This document shows, in pieces, positions 8,983-17,316 of a stretch of DNA of 64,000 nucleotides. The position numbers and the translations under genes were made by a program. Source of the stretch: Miniphocaeibacter massiliensis (GTDB lineage: Bacteria > Bacillota > Clostridia > Tissierellales > Peptoniphilaceae); NCBI RefSeq assembly GCF_900232905.1, contig NZ_OCTQ01000001.1:708216-772215 (forward strand), given 5' to 3'. Numbering within the stretch: position 1 is the stretch's first letter; each line of letters starts with the position of its first letter. The notes under the pieces were generated by a model. The model saw nothing but the letters and a program-made list of their open reading frames with translations. It made no database searches and was not told the origin of the DNA.

Positions 8983-9260
8983 TAAAATCTTTTGCTACCC
9001 TTTAGACTAATTACAAAAATATTTGCATTGTATGAATCTCCATCGTCAGGATCTCTTAATCTATTATTGCTAGTTTCTTTAATAATGCTTTTTATTTCAT
9101 CAAGTTGCTCTTCTTTAGCTCCTATTAATAATGTAGTGTTTCCTTTTTTAAAAACACCACCTGTAGATGATAATTTGGTACATCTAATCTTATTAATAGC
9201 TAATAACTTAATTATGTCGTGAGACATGTCATCTTCTATAATTGCAACTACTAATTTCAT
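8982..9260 (-). CDS. Second, shortened DarA/PstA-like c-di-AMP receptor paralogue
   Basis: 92-residue PII-like protein. It aligns with the neighbouring 108-residue DarA over KLVVAIIEDD, TKLSSTGGVFKKGNTTLLIG near 28 and a final FVISL strand, but the T-loop/B-loop region between the conserved core and the last strand is shorter (SNNRLRDPDDGDSYNANI) and the C-terminal VEEHIRF motif is lost. It may bind c-di-AMP differently, bind another nucleotide, or form mixed trimers with DarA. It lies 11 bp after darA and overlaps holB (TAATG), so it is co-translated. Confidence 0.85.
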   Translation of the reverse strand: MKLVVAIIEDDMSHDIIKLLAINKIRCTKLSSTGGVFKKGNTTLLIGAKEEQLDEIKSIIKETSNNRLRDPDDGDSYNANIFVISLKGSKRF

Positions 9261-9271
9261 TTAATCACCTA

Positions 9272-9598
9272 CTAAAATCTTATGTGTTCTTCTACATCTA
9301 CTATGAATACTGTCGCTCCACCTATCGTAATTTCAACAGGGTATGGCATGTATGCATCTGTCTGCATTGTAATATTTAACAATGATGAATCTGCTTCTCT
9401 AGCTTTACAATCATCTTCTATTATTTTTAAACATTCATCTACTCTTTCATCTTCAACCCCTATAAGCAAAGTACTATTCCCTGCCTTTAAGAATCCTCCT
9501 GATGAAGACAACTTTGTCATTCTAAAATTATTTTTAGTCAAGTCTTCTCTCAATAAAAATAAATCTTGGTCTTGAATAATAGCAATTATTAGTTTCAT
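9272..9598 (-). CDS. darA: Cyclic-di-AMP receptor DarA/PstA (YaaQ)
   Basis: 108 residues, the usual length for the PII-like c-di-AMP receptor. MKLIIAIIQDQD opens the first strand; TKLSSSGGFLKAGNSTLLIGVEDE near 28 is the nucleotide-binding stretch, and GGATVFIVDVEEHIRF closes the protein. It forms trimers that bind c-di-AMP between subunits; the downstream target is not established in general. It lies right behind tmk, with its AGGGGG ribosome binding site overlapping the tmk stop. Confidence 0.93.
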   Translation of the reverse strand: MKLIIAIIQDQDLFLLREDLTKNNFRMTKLSSSGGFLKAGNSTLLIGVEDERVDECLKIIEDDCKAREADSSLLNITMQTDAYMPYPVEITIGGATVFIVDVEEHIRF

Positions 9599-9601
9599 AA
9601 T

Positions 9602-10222
9602 CTACCCCCTAATACTTTTTAATATAACATATAAACTAAACTCTAAAACTTCTTCTATAGTTTTCGTTGCATCTACTTCTACAAAATTATTATTGTTCTT
9701 ATATTTGTTTATAATGCTTATATACCCATTATAAACCCTACTGTGAAAAGATTCCTTCTCCAATTCTAATCTATCTGCAGTATCTAGCTTGTTTTTTCTT
9801 TTTAATGTTGTTAGTGGGTCTACTTTAAAAAACAAAATCAAGTCAGGTTCTAAATTATTTGTTGCAAACTTGTTAATTTCTGAAATACTTTCTATCCCAA
9901 GTTCTCTTCCAGCACCTTGATATGCTAAACTTGACAATACATATCTATCTGATAAAACAATTTTTCCAGAATTTAAATTAGGAACTATAAACTCTTCTAC
10001 ATGTTGAGCTCTTGCTGCAGCATATAACAAAGCTTCTGTTCTTGCTGTAAGTTCTGTATTTTCTCTATCTAAAATAATATCTCTAAGTTTTTCTGATATT
10101 CTTGTTCCACCTGGTTCTCTCGTTTGAACAATATCATAATTTAATTCTTTTAATTTTTCTGAAACTAAATTTATTATAGTACTCTTCCCAGATCCATCTG
10201 GTCCTTCAAATGTAATAAACAA
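9602..10222 (-). CDS. tmk: Thymidylate kinase
   Basis: 206-residue P-loop kinase making dTDP from dTMP. Walker A is FEGPDGSGKST at residues 5-15, the DR(Y/F/H) motif is LSDRYVLSSLAYQG near 90, TREPGGT is near 35 and the LID region contains RLE near 150. The start is a TTG at 10222-10220 with AGAGG seven bases upstream; no ATG fits better. First gene of the darA-holB-ricT operon, preceded by the rplA terminator. Confidence 0.95.
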   Translation of the reverse strand: MFITFEGPDGSGKSTIINLVSEKLKELNYDIVQTREPGGTRISEKLRDIILDRENTELTARTEALLYAAARAQHVEEFIVPNLNSGKIVLSDRYVLSSLAYQGAGRELGIESISEINKFATNNLEPDLILFFKVDPLTTLKRKNKLDTADRLELEKESFHSRVYNGYISIINKYKNNNNFVEVDATKTIEEVLEFSLYVILKSIRG

Positions 10223-10316
10223 TCCTTAACCTCTAATTTTCATATTTATAGATACTTAAAATCAATCTATTCTTTTCCTACTATATATATTATACTATAA
10301 TTTTCAAAATAAAAAA

Positions 10317-10343
10317 AAGTAGATAAGAAATTCTTACCTACTT
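10317..10343 (-). terminator. Terminator of the rplK-rplA operon
   Basis: AAGTAG-a-TAAGAA pairs with TTCTTA-c-CTACTT, followed on the minus strand by eight T. It closes the ribosomal operon directly after rplA. Confidence 0.9.
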
Positions 10344-10348
10344 AAAGA

Positions 10349-11059
10349 TTACTTGCTTTCTGATGTTGTAAATTTAGCTGCGTTTAATTTTACACCAGGT
10401 CCCATAGTTGAAGAAATTGATACACTTCTTAAATATTTACCTTTTGCAGAAGCTGGTTTAGCTTTAATAATAGCTCCCATTAATGCATTTATATTTTCTT
10501 CTAACTTTTCTTTTCCAAAAGATACTTTTCCTACTGGAGAGTGAATAATATTAGCTTTGTCTACTCTATACTCAACCTTACCAGCTTTAATATCTTTTAT
10601 TGCATCAGCAACATCAAAAGTTACTGTTCCTGATTTAGGGTTTGGCATTAAACCTTTAGGTCCTAATAGTCTACCTATTTTACCTACAACACCCATCATG
10701 TCTGGAGTAGCTATTGCCACATCAAAATCAAACCAGTTTTCAGTTTGAATCTTAGTAACTAAATCATCTCCTCCAACATAATCAGCTCCAGCAGCTTCAG
10801 CTTCTTCTACTTTTGGTCCTTTTGCAAAAACTACAACTTTTAGGTCTTTACCAGTACCATGAGGAAGAACCATAGCTCCTCTTACTTGTTGATCTGCATG
10901 TCTTGAGTCTACACCTAATTTTACATGTAGCTCTACTGTTTCATCAAATTTAGCTTTAGCTGTATCTAATACTAAGCCAACGCCTTCATTTAAATCATAT
11001 GATGTGTTTTTCTCTATTAATTTAACACTTTCTTGGTATTTTTTTCCTCTTTTTGCCAT
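10349..11059 (-). CDS. rplA: 50S ribosomal protein L1
   Basis: 236 residues, full-length L1 of the ribosomal stalk base, binding 23S rRNA helices 76-78; in many bacteria it also represses its own operon mRNA. The core motif [26 protein letters not shown] is near residues 116-141, which identifies it beyond doubt. A strong AGGAGG site lies before the ATG. It is 47 bp after rplK. Unlike most Firmicutes it is not followed by rplJ-rplL but by a terminator. Confidence 0.98.
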   Translation of the reverse strand: MAKRGKKYQESVKLIEKNTSYDLNEGVGLVLDTAKAKFDETVELHVKLGVDSRHADQQVRGAMVLPHGTGKDLKVVVFAKGPKVEEAEAAGADYVGGDDLVTKIQTENWFDFDVAIATPDMMGVVGKIGRLLGPKGLMPNPKSGTVTFDVADAIKDIKAGKVEYRVDKANIIHSPVGKVSFGKEKLEENINALMGAIIKAKPASAKGKYLRSVSISSTMGPGVKLNAAKFTTSESK

Positions 11060-11106
11060 TACGCGAACCTCCTTGTGGTATTATCGAATTTTTTCTCCCA
11101 CTTATT

Positions 11107-11532
11107 TTATTCTTCTACTGTTATACCCATACTTCTAGCTGTACCAGCTACCATTTCCATAGCTGCTTCAATAGAAGCTGCATTTAAATCTGGCATTTTG
11201 ATTTCTGCAATTTTCTTAACTTGATCTTTAGTTAATTTACCAACTTTTGTTTTGTTTGGTTCTCCAGATGCTTTATCTAAATTTAATTCTTTTTTAATTA
11301 AAATTGCAGCTGGTGGAGTTTTTGTTATAAATGTAAAAGATCTGTCTTGATATACTGTCATTACAACTGGAATAATCATACCAGGTTGATCAGCAGTTTT
11401 TGCATTAAACTCCTTTGTAAATTGCATTATATTAACACCGTGAGGTCCTAACGCTGTACCTACCGGTGGAGCAGGTGTTGCCTTTCCTGCTGGGATTTGT
11501 AATTTTACTATTGCTTGAACTTTTTTAGCCAT
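11107..11532 (-). CDS. rplK: 50S ribosomal protein L11
   Basis: 141 residues, the standard length of L11, which sits at the GTPase-associated centre with 23S rRNA H43-H44. It begins [24 protein letters not shown], with [10 protein letters not shown] near 32 and [14 protein letters not shown] near 65. The start at 11532 is preceded by AGGAGGAC; a longer in-frame extension to 11580 has no ribosome binding site and is rejected. Confidence 0.98.
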   Translation of the reverse strand: MAKKVQAIVKLQIPAGKATPAPPVGTALGPHGVNIMQFTKEFNAKTADQPGMIIPVVMTVYQDRSFTFITKTPPAAILIKKELNLDKASGEPNKTKVGKLTKDQVKKIAEIKMPDLNAASIEAAMEMVAGTARSMGITVEE

Positions 11533-11621
11533 TATAGTCCTCCTTATAACTAATGTGGTTTGGCGGGTTTCCCCTCCCACTTGAATCTATATCGAACGAA
11601 TTATTTCAATTATATTCAAAT

Positions 11622-12173
11622 TTATATTTTTTCTACGTCGTCAAAATCTACTTCTACACTTGTATCTCTTCCAAATATAGAAACAAATGCTTTAATTTTT
11701 CTTTTTTCAACGTTTATTTCTTCAACTGAACCTACGAAGTCTTTAAAAGCACCTGATACTATCTTAATAGAATCTCCCACTTCAACTTCTAAATCTGGTA
11801 ATACAACTTCTTCAATACCAAATGATCTCATTTCTCTTTCAGTTAAAGGCACAGGTTTTGAACCCGGTCCAACGAAACCAGTAACACCTCTGGTATTTCT
11901 AACTAAATACCAAGAAACATCATTGATTATCATTTTTACAAAAACATATCCTGGGAAGAGTTTTCTCTCTTTTACTTTTTTTACGCCGCCTACTACAGAA
12001 ATATATTCTTCTGTTGGTACCATTACCTCGAAGATATCATCAACATATCCTCTATTTTCTACCATTTTCTCAATGTTTACCTTTACCTTATTCTCATGTC
12101 CCGAATAAGTGTGAACAACATACCATTTAGCATCTTTTGCTCTTTCTTGTATGTTATTATCTTGCTCTGTCAT
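11622..12173 (-). CDS. nusG: Transcription antitermination/pausing factor NusG
   Basis: 183 residues: an N-terminal NGN domain (AKWYVVHTYSGHENKV near 15, LFPGYVFVKM near 75, RNTRGVTGFVGPGSKPVPL near 92) that binds RNA polymerase, and a C-terminal KOW domain (GDSIKIVSGAFKDFVGSVEEI near 132) that contacts Rho or ribosomal S10. AGGAGG lies upstream of the ATG. It follows secE in the standard operon. Confidence 0.97.
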   Translation of the reverse strand: MTEQDNNIQERAKDAKWYVVHTYSGHENKVKVNIEKMVENRGYVDDIFEVMVPTEEYISVVGGVKKVKERKLFPGYVFVKMIINDVSWYLVRNTRGVTGFVGPGSKPVPLTEREMRSFGIEEVVLPDLEVEVGDSIKIVSGAFKDFVGSVEEINVEKRKIKAFVSIFGRDTSVEVDFDDVEKI

Positions 12174-12212
12174 AGTATTGGTCCTCCTTCCCTTTCCATT
12201 TAACGACTAATT

Positions 12213-12419
12213 CTACTTGCTTATTAGTCCATATAAAAAGTGGAATATTGAATCTAAACCAAATACAAACGCAACTATTATTAAACAAACAACAGTAACT
12301 ACTATACCGTAATTTAAAACTTCCTTAGGTGTTGGCCAAACTACTTTTTTCCATTCTGCCTTAACACTTTTAGCAAAGCTTTTTTTCTGTTGGTTCTTTA
12401 ACGTTTCTTTTTGAGCCAT
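12213..12419 (-). CDS. secE: Preprotein translocase subunit SecE
   Basis: 68 residues, the short single-span Gram-positive type. The amphipathic segment FAKSVKAEWKKVVWPTPKEVLNY (about 15-37) is the SecE signature, followed by one transmembrane helix (IVVTVVCLIIVAFVFGLDSIF). It stabilises SecY in the membrane. It lies between rpmG and nusG. Confidence 0.95.
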   Translation of the reverse strand: MAQKETLKNQQKKSFAKSVKAEWKKVVWPTPKEVLNYGIVVTVVCLIIVAFVFGLDSIFHFLYGLISK

Positions 12420-12438
12420 TTCAAACCTCCAATTTTAA

Positions 12439-12588
12439 CTATCTAGTCTCCTTGTGTAAAGTGTGACTCTTACAGAATTTACAATATTTTTTCAATTCTA
12501 ATCTGTTAGTTGTTACTTTCTTGTTCTTATTAGTGTTATAGTTCCTATTTTTACACTCAGTACATTCCATAGTCACTTTATCTCTCAT
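12439..12588 (-). CDS. rpmG: 50S ribosomal protein L33
   Basis: 49 residues beginning [17 protein letters not shown]. Two CxxC pairs (CTEC near 9-12 and CKFC near 36-39) mark the zinc-binding form of L33. [20 protein letters not shown] is the typical tail. GGAGGTG precedes the ATG. First gene of the rpmG-secE-nusG-rplK-rplA operon. Confidence 0.95.
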   Translation of the reverse strand: MRDKVTMECTECKNRNYNTNKNKKVTTNRLELKKYCKFCKSHTLHKETR

Positions 12589-12645
12589 AATACACCTCCG
12601 ACAAATTATTTGAATAGAGTTAATTACTCATATTCATACTTGACT

Positions 12646-12674
12646 AATTTATCATAAATAAGCCATTTAGTCAA
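12646..12674 (-). promoter_or_regulatory. Promoter of the rpmG-secE-nusG-rplK-rplA operon
   Basis: On the minus strand TTGACT (12674-12669), a 17-bp spacer and TAAATT (12651-12646) preceded by an extended TG. It lies about 60 bp upstream of the rpmG start. Confidence 0.75.
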
Positions 12675-12881
12675 TGTAAATATCTTAGTTTTCTCATTTA
12701 ATTTAAACAATGTTACTCTCTAGTATTTATTTGTTATAGTTAGGTTTTTTAAAATATAATTTATAAAAAACATTAACAATAAACAGCATTTTACTAAAAT
12801 TAACTATATCCTATAAAAGCAGAATATTACATTCCAACAATAAGTTAACAAGTAAAAGAAAAGCGGATTATTCCTAATTAA

Positions 12882-12980
12882 TTCCAGTTAGTTGCTAAAA
12901 TGCCATCTGTAGAAATACTATCTCCATCTGGCTGGAAAAAGTTTAATAAAATAGAAGATATAATCAAAATATTTAAATAA
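12882..12980 (+). pseudogene. Short C-terminal gene remnant
   Basis: An open stretch of 32 codons from just after a stop at 12879, with an ATG at 12900, ends at TAA 12980, two bases before a strong terminator. It contains MPSVEILSPSGWKKFNKIED and reads like the tail of a real protein, with its terminator kept. No ribosome binding site precedes the ATG and nothing upstream continues the frame. I do not recognise the family; chance is possible. Confidence 0.3.
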
Positions 12981-12981
12981 C

Positions 12982-13012
12982 AAAAAAAGATGCTAAAATT
13001 AGCATCTTTTTT
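12982..13012. terminator. Bidirectional terminator, ABC/TCS locus left end
   Basis: AAAAAAAGATGCTAA / TTAGCATCTTTTTT hairpin with A and T runs on both sides; it ends the ABC permease transcript. A nearly identical hairpin lies at 18049-18080. Confidence 0.9.
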
Positions 13013-13019
13013 ATTTATC

Positions 13020-15530
13020 TTATTCTCTTGAATCTGCAATTCTTTCAGTTATTGTTTTCTTATTTAAAAACCAAGTTAATAAAGTTGCAGTTAATAAAGT
13101 TACTATTATCATTATAATAAATAATATTATACAGCCTATTATAAAAGTTTTTAAATCAAATCCTGTTAATAGCAAAATTTTATATGATAGTAAATTTATT
13201 ATAAAATAGGAAGATGGAACTGCTACTACAAAGCTTACTGCACACAAGAAAATTCCATCTTTTAAAATACTTAATGTCATTTGTTTTTTAGTCATACCTA
13301 TTGACTGCATTGTTGCAAATTCCAGTTTTCTAGCCATTATACTAGTAACTTCTGTATTTACTACATTAGCAAGTCCTATTACTCCAAAAACTCCTGCAAC
13401 TAAAAGTCCTAAGATAGTCATTTGTTCTTTTTGTTTTATTTCACTTTGTCTAGTTGCATATTTTGAACCTATTTCCAATTGTGAGTTAAAAGACTCTTTT
13501 ATAGTTTCTTCTATTTCCTCATACTCCATTTTTGTAAGTTCACTTTTAGTATCTACTTTTACCCTTTCAACCAAATCTACATAATTAGGATAAATTTCTT
13601 TAAAATCACTATCGGAAAATGTTAGCATTGAGTCTCTGATTACAGAAGTCCCAAATGGATTAATTCTTTCTATTACTGCCATAACTTCAACTTCCTTGTC
13701 TATATAAATATCTCTACTAGGGTCGTATATGGATAAGTTTATTTTATCTCCTGCTCTAACTCCTCCTTCTACTAACTTATTTGTACTTTTAGTGTTTTGG
13801 TTAAAAATAACATGCTTACCTGAATTAAATTTTTCTTCGTCAAAACTTCCATCAAGTATTTTCACGTTAATAGCTTCAACTTTTAGCTGGTCTGTTGGAA
13901 TACCTTTTATTTGAAATTGAATATCTCCATTTTCCATTATCATATATGGATTTTTATACTTCTCAATTAATGTTACAGCCTCATCTTTTATTCTTTTGTG
14001 TTCTTTTTCAAAAATAGGATTTTTCTTTACATATGCATATCCTGGTTCTGTTATATTTTTTGTACCTTCCTGTTTTATATTCCCCATTTTTCTAGCTTGG
14101 TAAAATAAATGAACGTCTTTTACTGTAGATATGTTGAATAAATTATTTATTAACTCTTCTGTTATAGGCTGATACTCTTCTTCGTCATAATATACCATAG
14201 CTTTTTGTCGTATTATAACATCTGAAGTATTATATCTTTCTACCATTTTTTCAATATCATACCCAAAAGTTGAAGTAAATAAGGTTAAAAATATAATACT
14301 ACTTAGTCCAAAAGATAAAATAGATATAATTTTTTTCTTTCTATTGTTTTTTACTTCGTACTTACTTGCTTCTATTGGAGAAAGCTTACTTAGTGTTCTG
14401 TAAGATTTTAAACTACTAATCCAAACTGTAAGCCCTGAAAATAAAACTGCTCCAAACACTACATATGCATTTACTGTTGGTTTGTAAAACTTGCCAAAAT
14501 CAGTGTAATTCAAAACAAATGGAGAAATTTTGAAACCAAGTAAAATACCTAGTCCCAATCCAAGTAGTATCCCTGGAATAGACAAAATTAAAATTTGTCT
14601 TGAAATAATCATCTTTAATTGTTTCTTAGACGCTCCTATTGTTTTTAACATTCCAAAAAATTTAATATCATTTATTACTGAAATATAAAAAACATTGTAT
14701 ATTAAAAGATAACCACAAAATACTATTATTGAAACAACTGGAACTGCCAGCAAAACTATACCTGAAATGGAATTTTCCCTCTTAAACCCAAAGCCTTCTC
14801 CATCAATTTTCTCTTTTACTTCTTGTAATAAATCGCTTTTTTCTGCATCGGTATTTACTTTATTAAATTTAATGTAAATAGTAGCATTAGACTCTAACAT
14901 TTCAGGCATATTTGTGGAGATAAAATCTTCAGTAATATAAATTTCCTCATATGTATCTGAAAGAATATCTATTGGAGATGTATAAATTCCTGAAATTTTA
15001 GCAGTAATTTCTTTTTCAACACGCTCACCATTTTCTAAAACTACTGATTGTAAAATATAATCGTTTCCAACTTTTCCACTTTCCCCCAGTCTCCTTGCCA
15101 TTGCTTTTGAAATTAAAATCTCATTATCACTTTTAGGGTAATCTCCTTTTATTATTTCAACATTATTATTTTTATAAAAAGATTTATCTGGTGCGAATAT
15201 TGAACTTTGCAGTCCTATCATCTCTTTGTTGTGTAAGCTTCCTATATTTGCAGGTCGAACGTAAGATGCCCACTTTACGTTATCCATTTTAGTAACTTCT
15301 TCATACCTGCTAACATCTGCAACTACATTTCCATCCGACTTAGGACCAGGAGTAACATCTGTTGCCCTGTTCATAGCTTCATAAAAATTTAGTCCCGTTG
15401 TAAAAACTGTAGTTATTAAAAGTGTTGTAAGAGCTATAGCAATTATTGCCATGAAGTTTCTTAGCTTATGACTAGACATTGTCTTTGTAGCAATTTCTTT
15501 TGATACTTCTTTGTTTGTGTTCCTAAACAT
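13020..15530 (-). CDS. ABC transporter permease, FtsX/MacB type
   Basis: 836-residue membrane protein of the MacB/FtsX family with two repeated units. An N-terminal helix (LRNFMAIIAIALTTLLITTVF near 28) is followed by a large extracellular domain, then three helices around residues 255-375 with the FtsX cytoplasmic segment FFGMLKTIGASKKQLKMII; a second external domain and three more helices fill the C-terminus, with FATMQSIGMTKKQMTLSIL. Such exporters act on peptides or cell-envelope targets and often sit with a two-component system, as here. The ATG at 15530 has GGAGGT at good spacing; a GTG at 15539 lies inside that site. Its start overlaps the ATPase gene end. Substrate unknown. Confidence 0.88.
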   Translation of the reverse strand: MFRNTNKEVSKEIATKTMSSHKLRNFMAIIAIALTTLLITTVFTTGLNFYEAMNRATDVTPGPKSDGNVVADVSRYEEVTKMDNVKWASYVRPANIGSLHNKEMIGLQSSIFAPDKSFYKNNNVEIIKGDYPKSDNEILISKAMARRLGESGKVGNDYILQSVVLENGERVEKEITAKISGIYTSPIDILSDTYEEIYITEDFISTNMPEMLESNATIYIKFNKVNTDAEKSDLLQEVKEKIDGEGFGFKRENSISGIVLLAVPVVSIIVFCGYLLIYNVFYISVINDIKFFGMLKTIGASKKQLKMIISRQILILSIPGILLGLGLGILLGFKISPFVLNYTDFGKFYKPTVNAYVVFGAVLFSGLTVWISSLKSYRTLSKLSPIEASKYEVKNNRKKKIISILSFGLSSIIFLTLFTSTFGYDIEKMVERYNTSDVIIRQKAMVYYDEEEYQPITEELINNLFNISTVKDVHLFYQARKMGNIKQEGTKNITEPGYAYVKKNPIFEKEHKRIKDEAVTLIEKYKNPYMIMENGDIQFQIKGIPTDQLKVEAINVKILDGSFDEEKFNSGKHVIFNQNTKSTNKLVEGGVRAGDKINLSIYDPSRDIYIDKEVEVMAVIERINPFGTSVIRDSMLTFSDSDFKEIYPNYVDLVERVKVDTKSELTKMEYEEIEETIKESFNSQLEIGSKYATRQSEIKQKEQMTILGLLVAGVFGVIGLANVVNTEVTSIMARKLEFATMQSIGMTKKQMTLSILKDGIFLCAVSFVVAVPSSYFIINLLSYKILLLTGFDLKTFIIGCIILFIIMIIVTLLTATLLTWFLNKKTITERIADSRE

Positions 15531-16203
15531 TAGAAGCACCTCCTACTATCCTACCGTCTTCAAGTCTCACTATTCTATCTGCAAGTTGTGCAATAGCGTC
15601 ATTGTGAGTTATTACTATTAATGTTTGATTTAGCTTAGCACTTGTCATTTTTAAAAGAGACATTACTTCTTCACTAGTTTTTGAATCTAAGTTTCCAGTA
15701 GGTTCATCTGCCAAAACTATTTGAGGTTTTGTTATTAGCGCCCTTGCAATAGCAACTCTTTGTTGCTGTCCTCCTGAAAGTTCATTTGGTTTGTTTTTTA
15801 ATTTATTTCCTATTCCTAAAAGTTCTGTTACTTCCTGAAAAAACTTGTAGTCTATTTTATTTCCGTCAAGTTTTACTGGAAGTAGTATATTGTCTTTAAC
15901 ATTCATCACCGAAACTAAATTGTAGTGTTGAAATATAAAACCTATGTACCTTCTACGAAATATTGTAAGTTGTTCATCTTTTTTCTCTGAAAGGTCTTCA
16001 TTGTTTATTAATACTTTTCCAGAAGTTGGTGTGTCTAGTCCCCCTATCATATTTAAAAGAGTAGTTTTACCAGAACCAGAAGTCCCAACTATTGCAACAA
16101 ACTCACCAGAATCTACCGTTAAATCAACTCCATCTAATGCCTTTGTAACAATTTCTCCTTGTTTATAGTGTTTTTTTTAATTCTCAACTTGTAATACTGA
16201 CAT
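15523..16203 (-). pseudogene. ABC transporter ATPase interrupted by an in-frame stop at codon 9
   Basis: The full reading frame from ATG 16203 to 15523 would give 226 residues, the normal length for a LolD/MacB-type ATPase, beginning MSVLQVEN. Codon 9 (16179-16177) is TAA, where relatives usually have Leu before KKHYKQGE. After it the same frame runs intact through Walker A (GTSGSGKTT), Q-loop, signature LSGGQQQRVAIARAL and Walker B VLADEPTGNLD. The next in-frame ATG (16050) lies beyond Walker A, so a functional restart there is impossible. Explanations are a recent null mutation, readthrough, reinitiation at a non-standard codon such as ATT after AAGGAG, or a sequencing error (8-T run next to it). 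Confidence 0.85.
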
Positions 16204-16290
16204 ATATATCACTCCTTAATATTTGTTAATTAAATAATACAAAACAAATATCATTCAATTATCGCAAAGAAATTAAATAATTATTACAAG

Positions 16291-17316
16291 TTAATTAAGA
16301 AGAAATATTGAAAATGTACTTCCCATACCCTCTTTAGATTTTACTTTTATATATCCTCCCTCTTTGGATATAATTTCTCTAGACAGGTACAATCCTACTC
16401 CTATTCCCTCTACATCATGTAGTTTTTCTTCTCTATAAAATCTTTGAAATATTCTACCTTGTGACTGTTCTGGTATTCCTATTCCGTTATCTGAAATATC
16501 TATTTTAGTATACTTTTCCCATTTTTCCACAGAAATTTTTATAAATCCATTTTCTTTTGTATACTTAACAGCGTTCTCTAATATATTAAAAATAGCTTCA
16601 CCTGTCCATTTGCTATCATGAGGAATTATAAAATCTTCTTTGCAATTTATCTCTATATTTAAAGACTTTTCTTTTGCCTTTAAATATACACCTCCAACAG
16701 AACGAGCTATAGTTTCGTATAAATTATTTGGTTGTATATTAAGTTTTATAACTCCAGCTTCAAGTCTTGAGGTTTTTACAAGTGCTTTCATTAAGAAATC
16801 TATTTTTTTCACTTGAGCGTTTATTGTTTCAATAGCCTCGTTTTTTTCTTTTATATTAATATTCTCTGCCTTTAAAAAAGATTTAGCCATTTTTAAATTA
16901 GTCACTGGTGTTTTTACTTGATGAGAAATATCTGAAATTAACTCCTGTAATTTTTCTCTATCTTCATTTACACTGTTATTATTTGCTTTTAACATGTTAT
17001 AAAGCCTATTTAAACGATATTCCACTCTTGAAAACAAAGTTTCTTCATCTGAATTAAAAGATATATTACTTTCATTATTTGTCATTTTATCTATGGTTTC
17101 TGAAATTCTATTTACAAATTCAGAGTTTAGCTTATTTAATTTGAACACAAGAATTAAACAGCTCAAAAGTATAGATATACTAAGTATTATTGAACTATAA
17201 ATTAAACATCTTTTTTCAAGTTGATTTACAACATTAATAATATAAAATATATTCAAGGAGATTATTACTATTAAAAACCCTATAAATAATTTTTTCAAAG
17301 ATTTTCCCTTACTCAT
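16291..17316 (-). CDS. Sensor histidine kinase with two close membrane helices
   Basis: 341 residues. Two transmembrane helices (about 12-30 and 38-60) are separated by only a few residues, so there is almost no outer sensor domain; this is the intramembrane-sensing layout known for kinases that watch ABC exporters. The HisKA box ISDISHQVKTPVTNLKMAK near 130 carries the phosphorylated His. ATPase boxes N (FNILENAVKYT), G1 (DISDNGIGIP) and G2 (GIGVGLYLSREI) are intact. The ATG at 17316 overlaps the regulator stop (ATGAGTAA). It probably senses the state of the adjacent transporter. Confidence 0.92.
   Translation of the reverse strand: MSKGKSLKKLFIGFLIVIISLNIFYIINVVNQLEKRCLIYSSIILSISILLSCLILVFKLNKLNSEFVNRISETIDKMTNNESNISFNSDEETLFSRVEYRLNRLYNMLKANNNSVNEDREKLQELISDISHQVKTPVTNLKMAKSFLKAENINIKEKNEAIETINAQVKKIDFLMKALVKTSRLEAGVIKLNIQPNNLYETIARSVGGVYLKAKEKSLNIEINCKEDFIIPHDSKWTGEAIFNILENAVKYTKENGFIKISVEKWEKYTKIDISDNGIGIPEQSQGRIFQRFYREEKLHDVEGIGVGLYLSREIISKEGGYIKVKSKEGMGSTFSIFLLN

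Larger units (their letters stand above)
12589..13019. other. Gene-poor stretch upstream of rpmG
   Basis: 431 bp without an intact gene. It holds the rpmG operon promoter (12646-12674), a short plus-strand gene remnant (12882-12980) and the shared terminator (12982-13012). The remainder (about 12680-12880) is AT-rich with nothing recognisable. Confidence 0.7.

Noticed and set aside
11560..12108. 182-codon open frame on the plus strand over nusG
   Set aside because: Antisense to the certain nusG gene, with Ser/Thr-rich shadow composition and no family.
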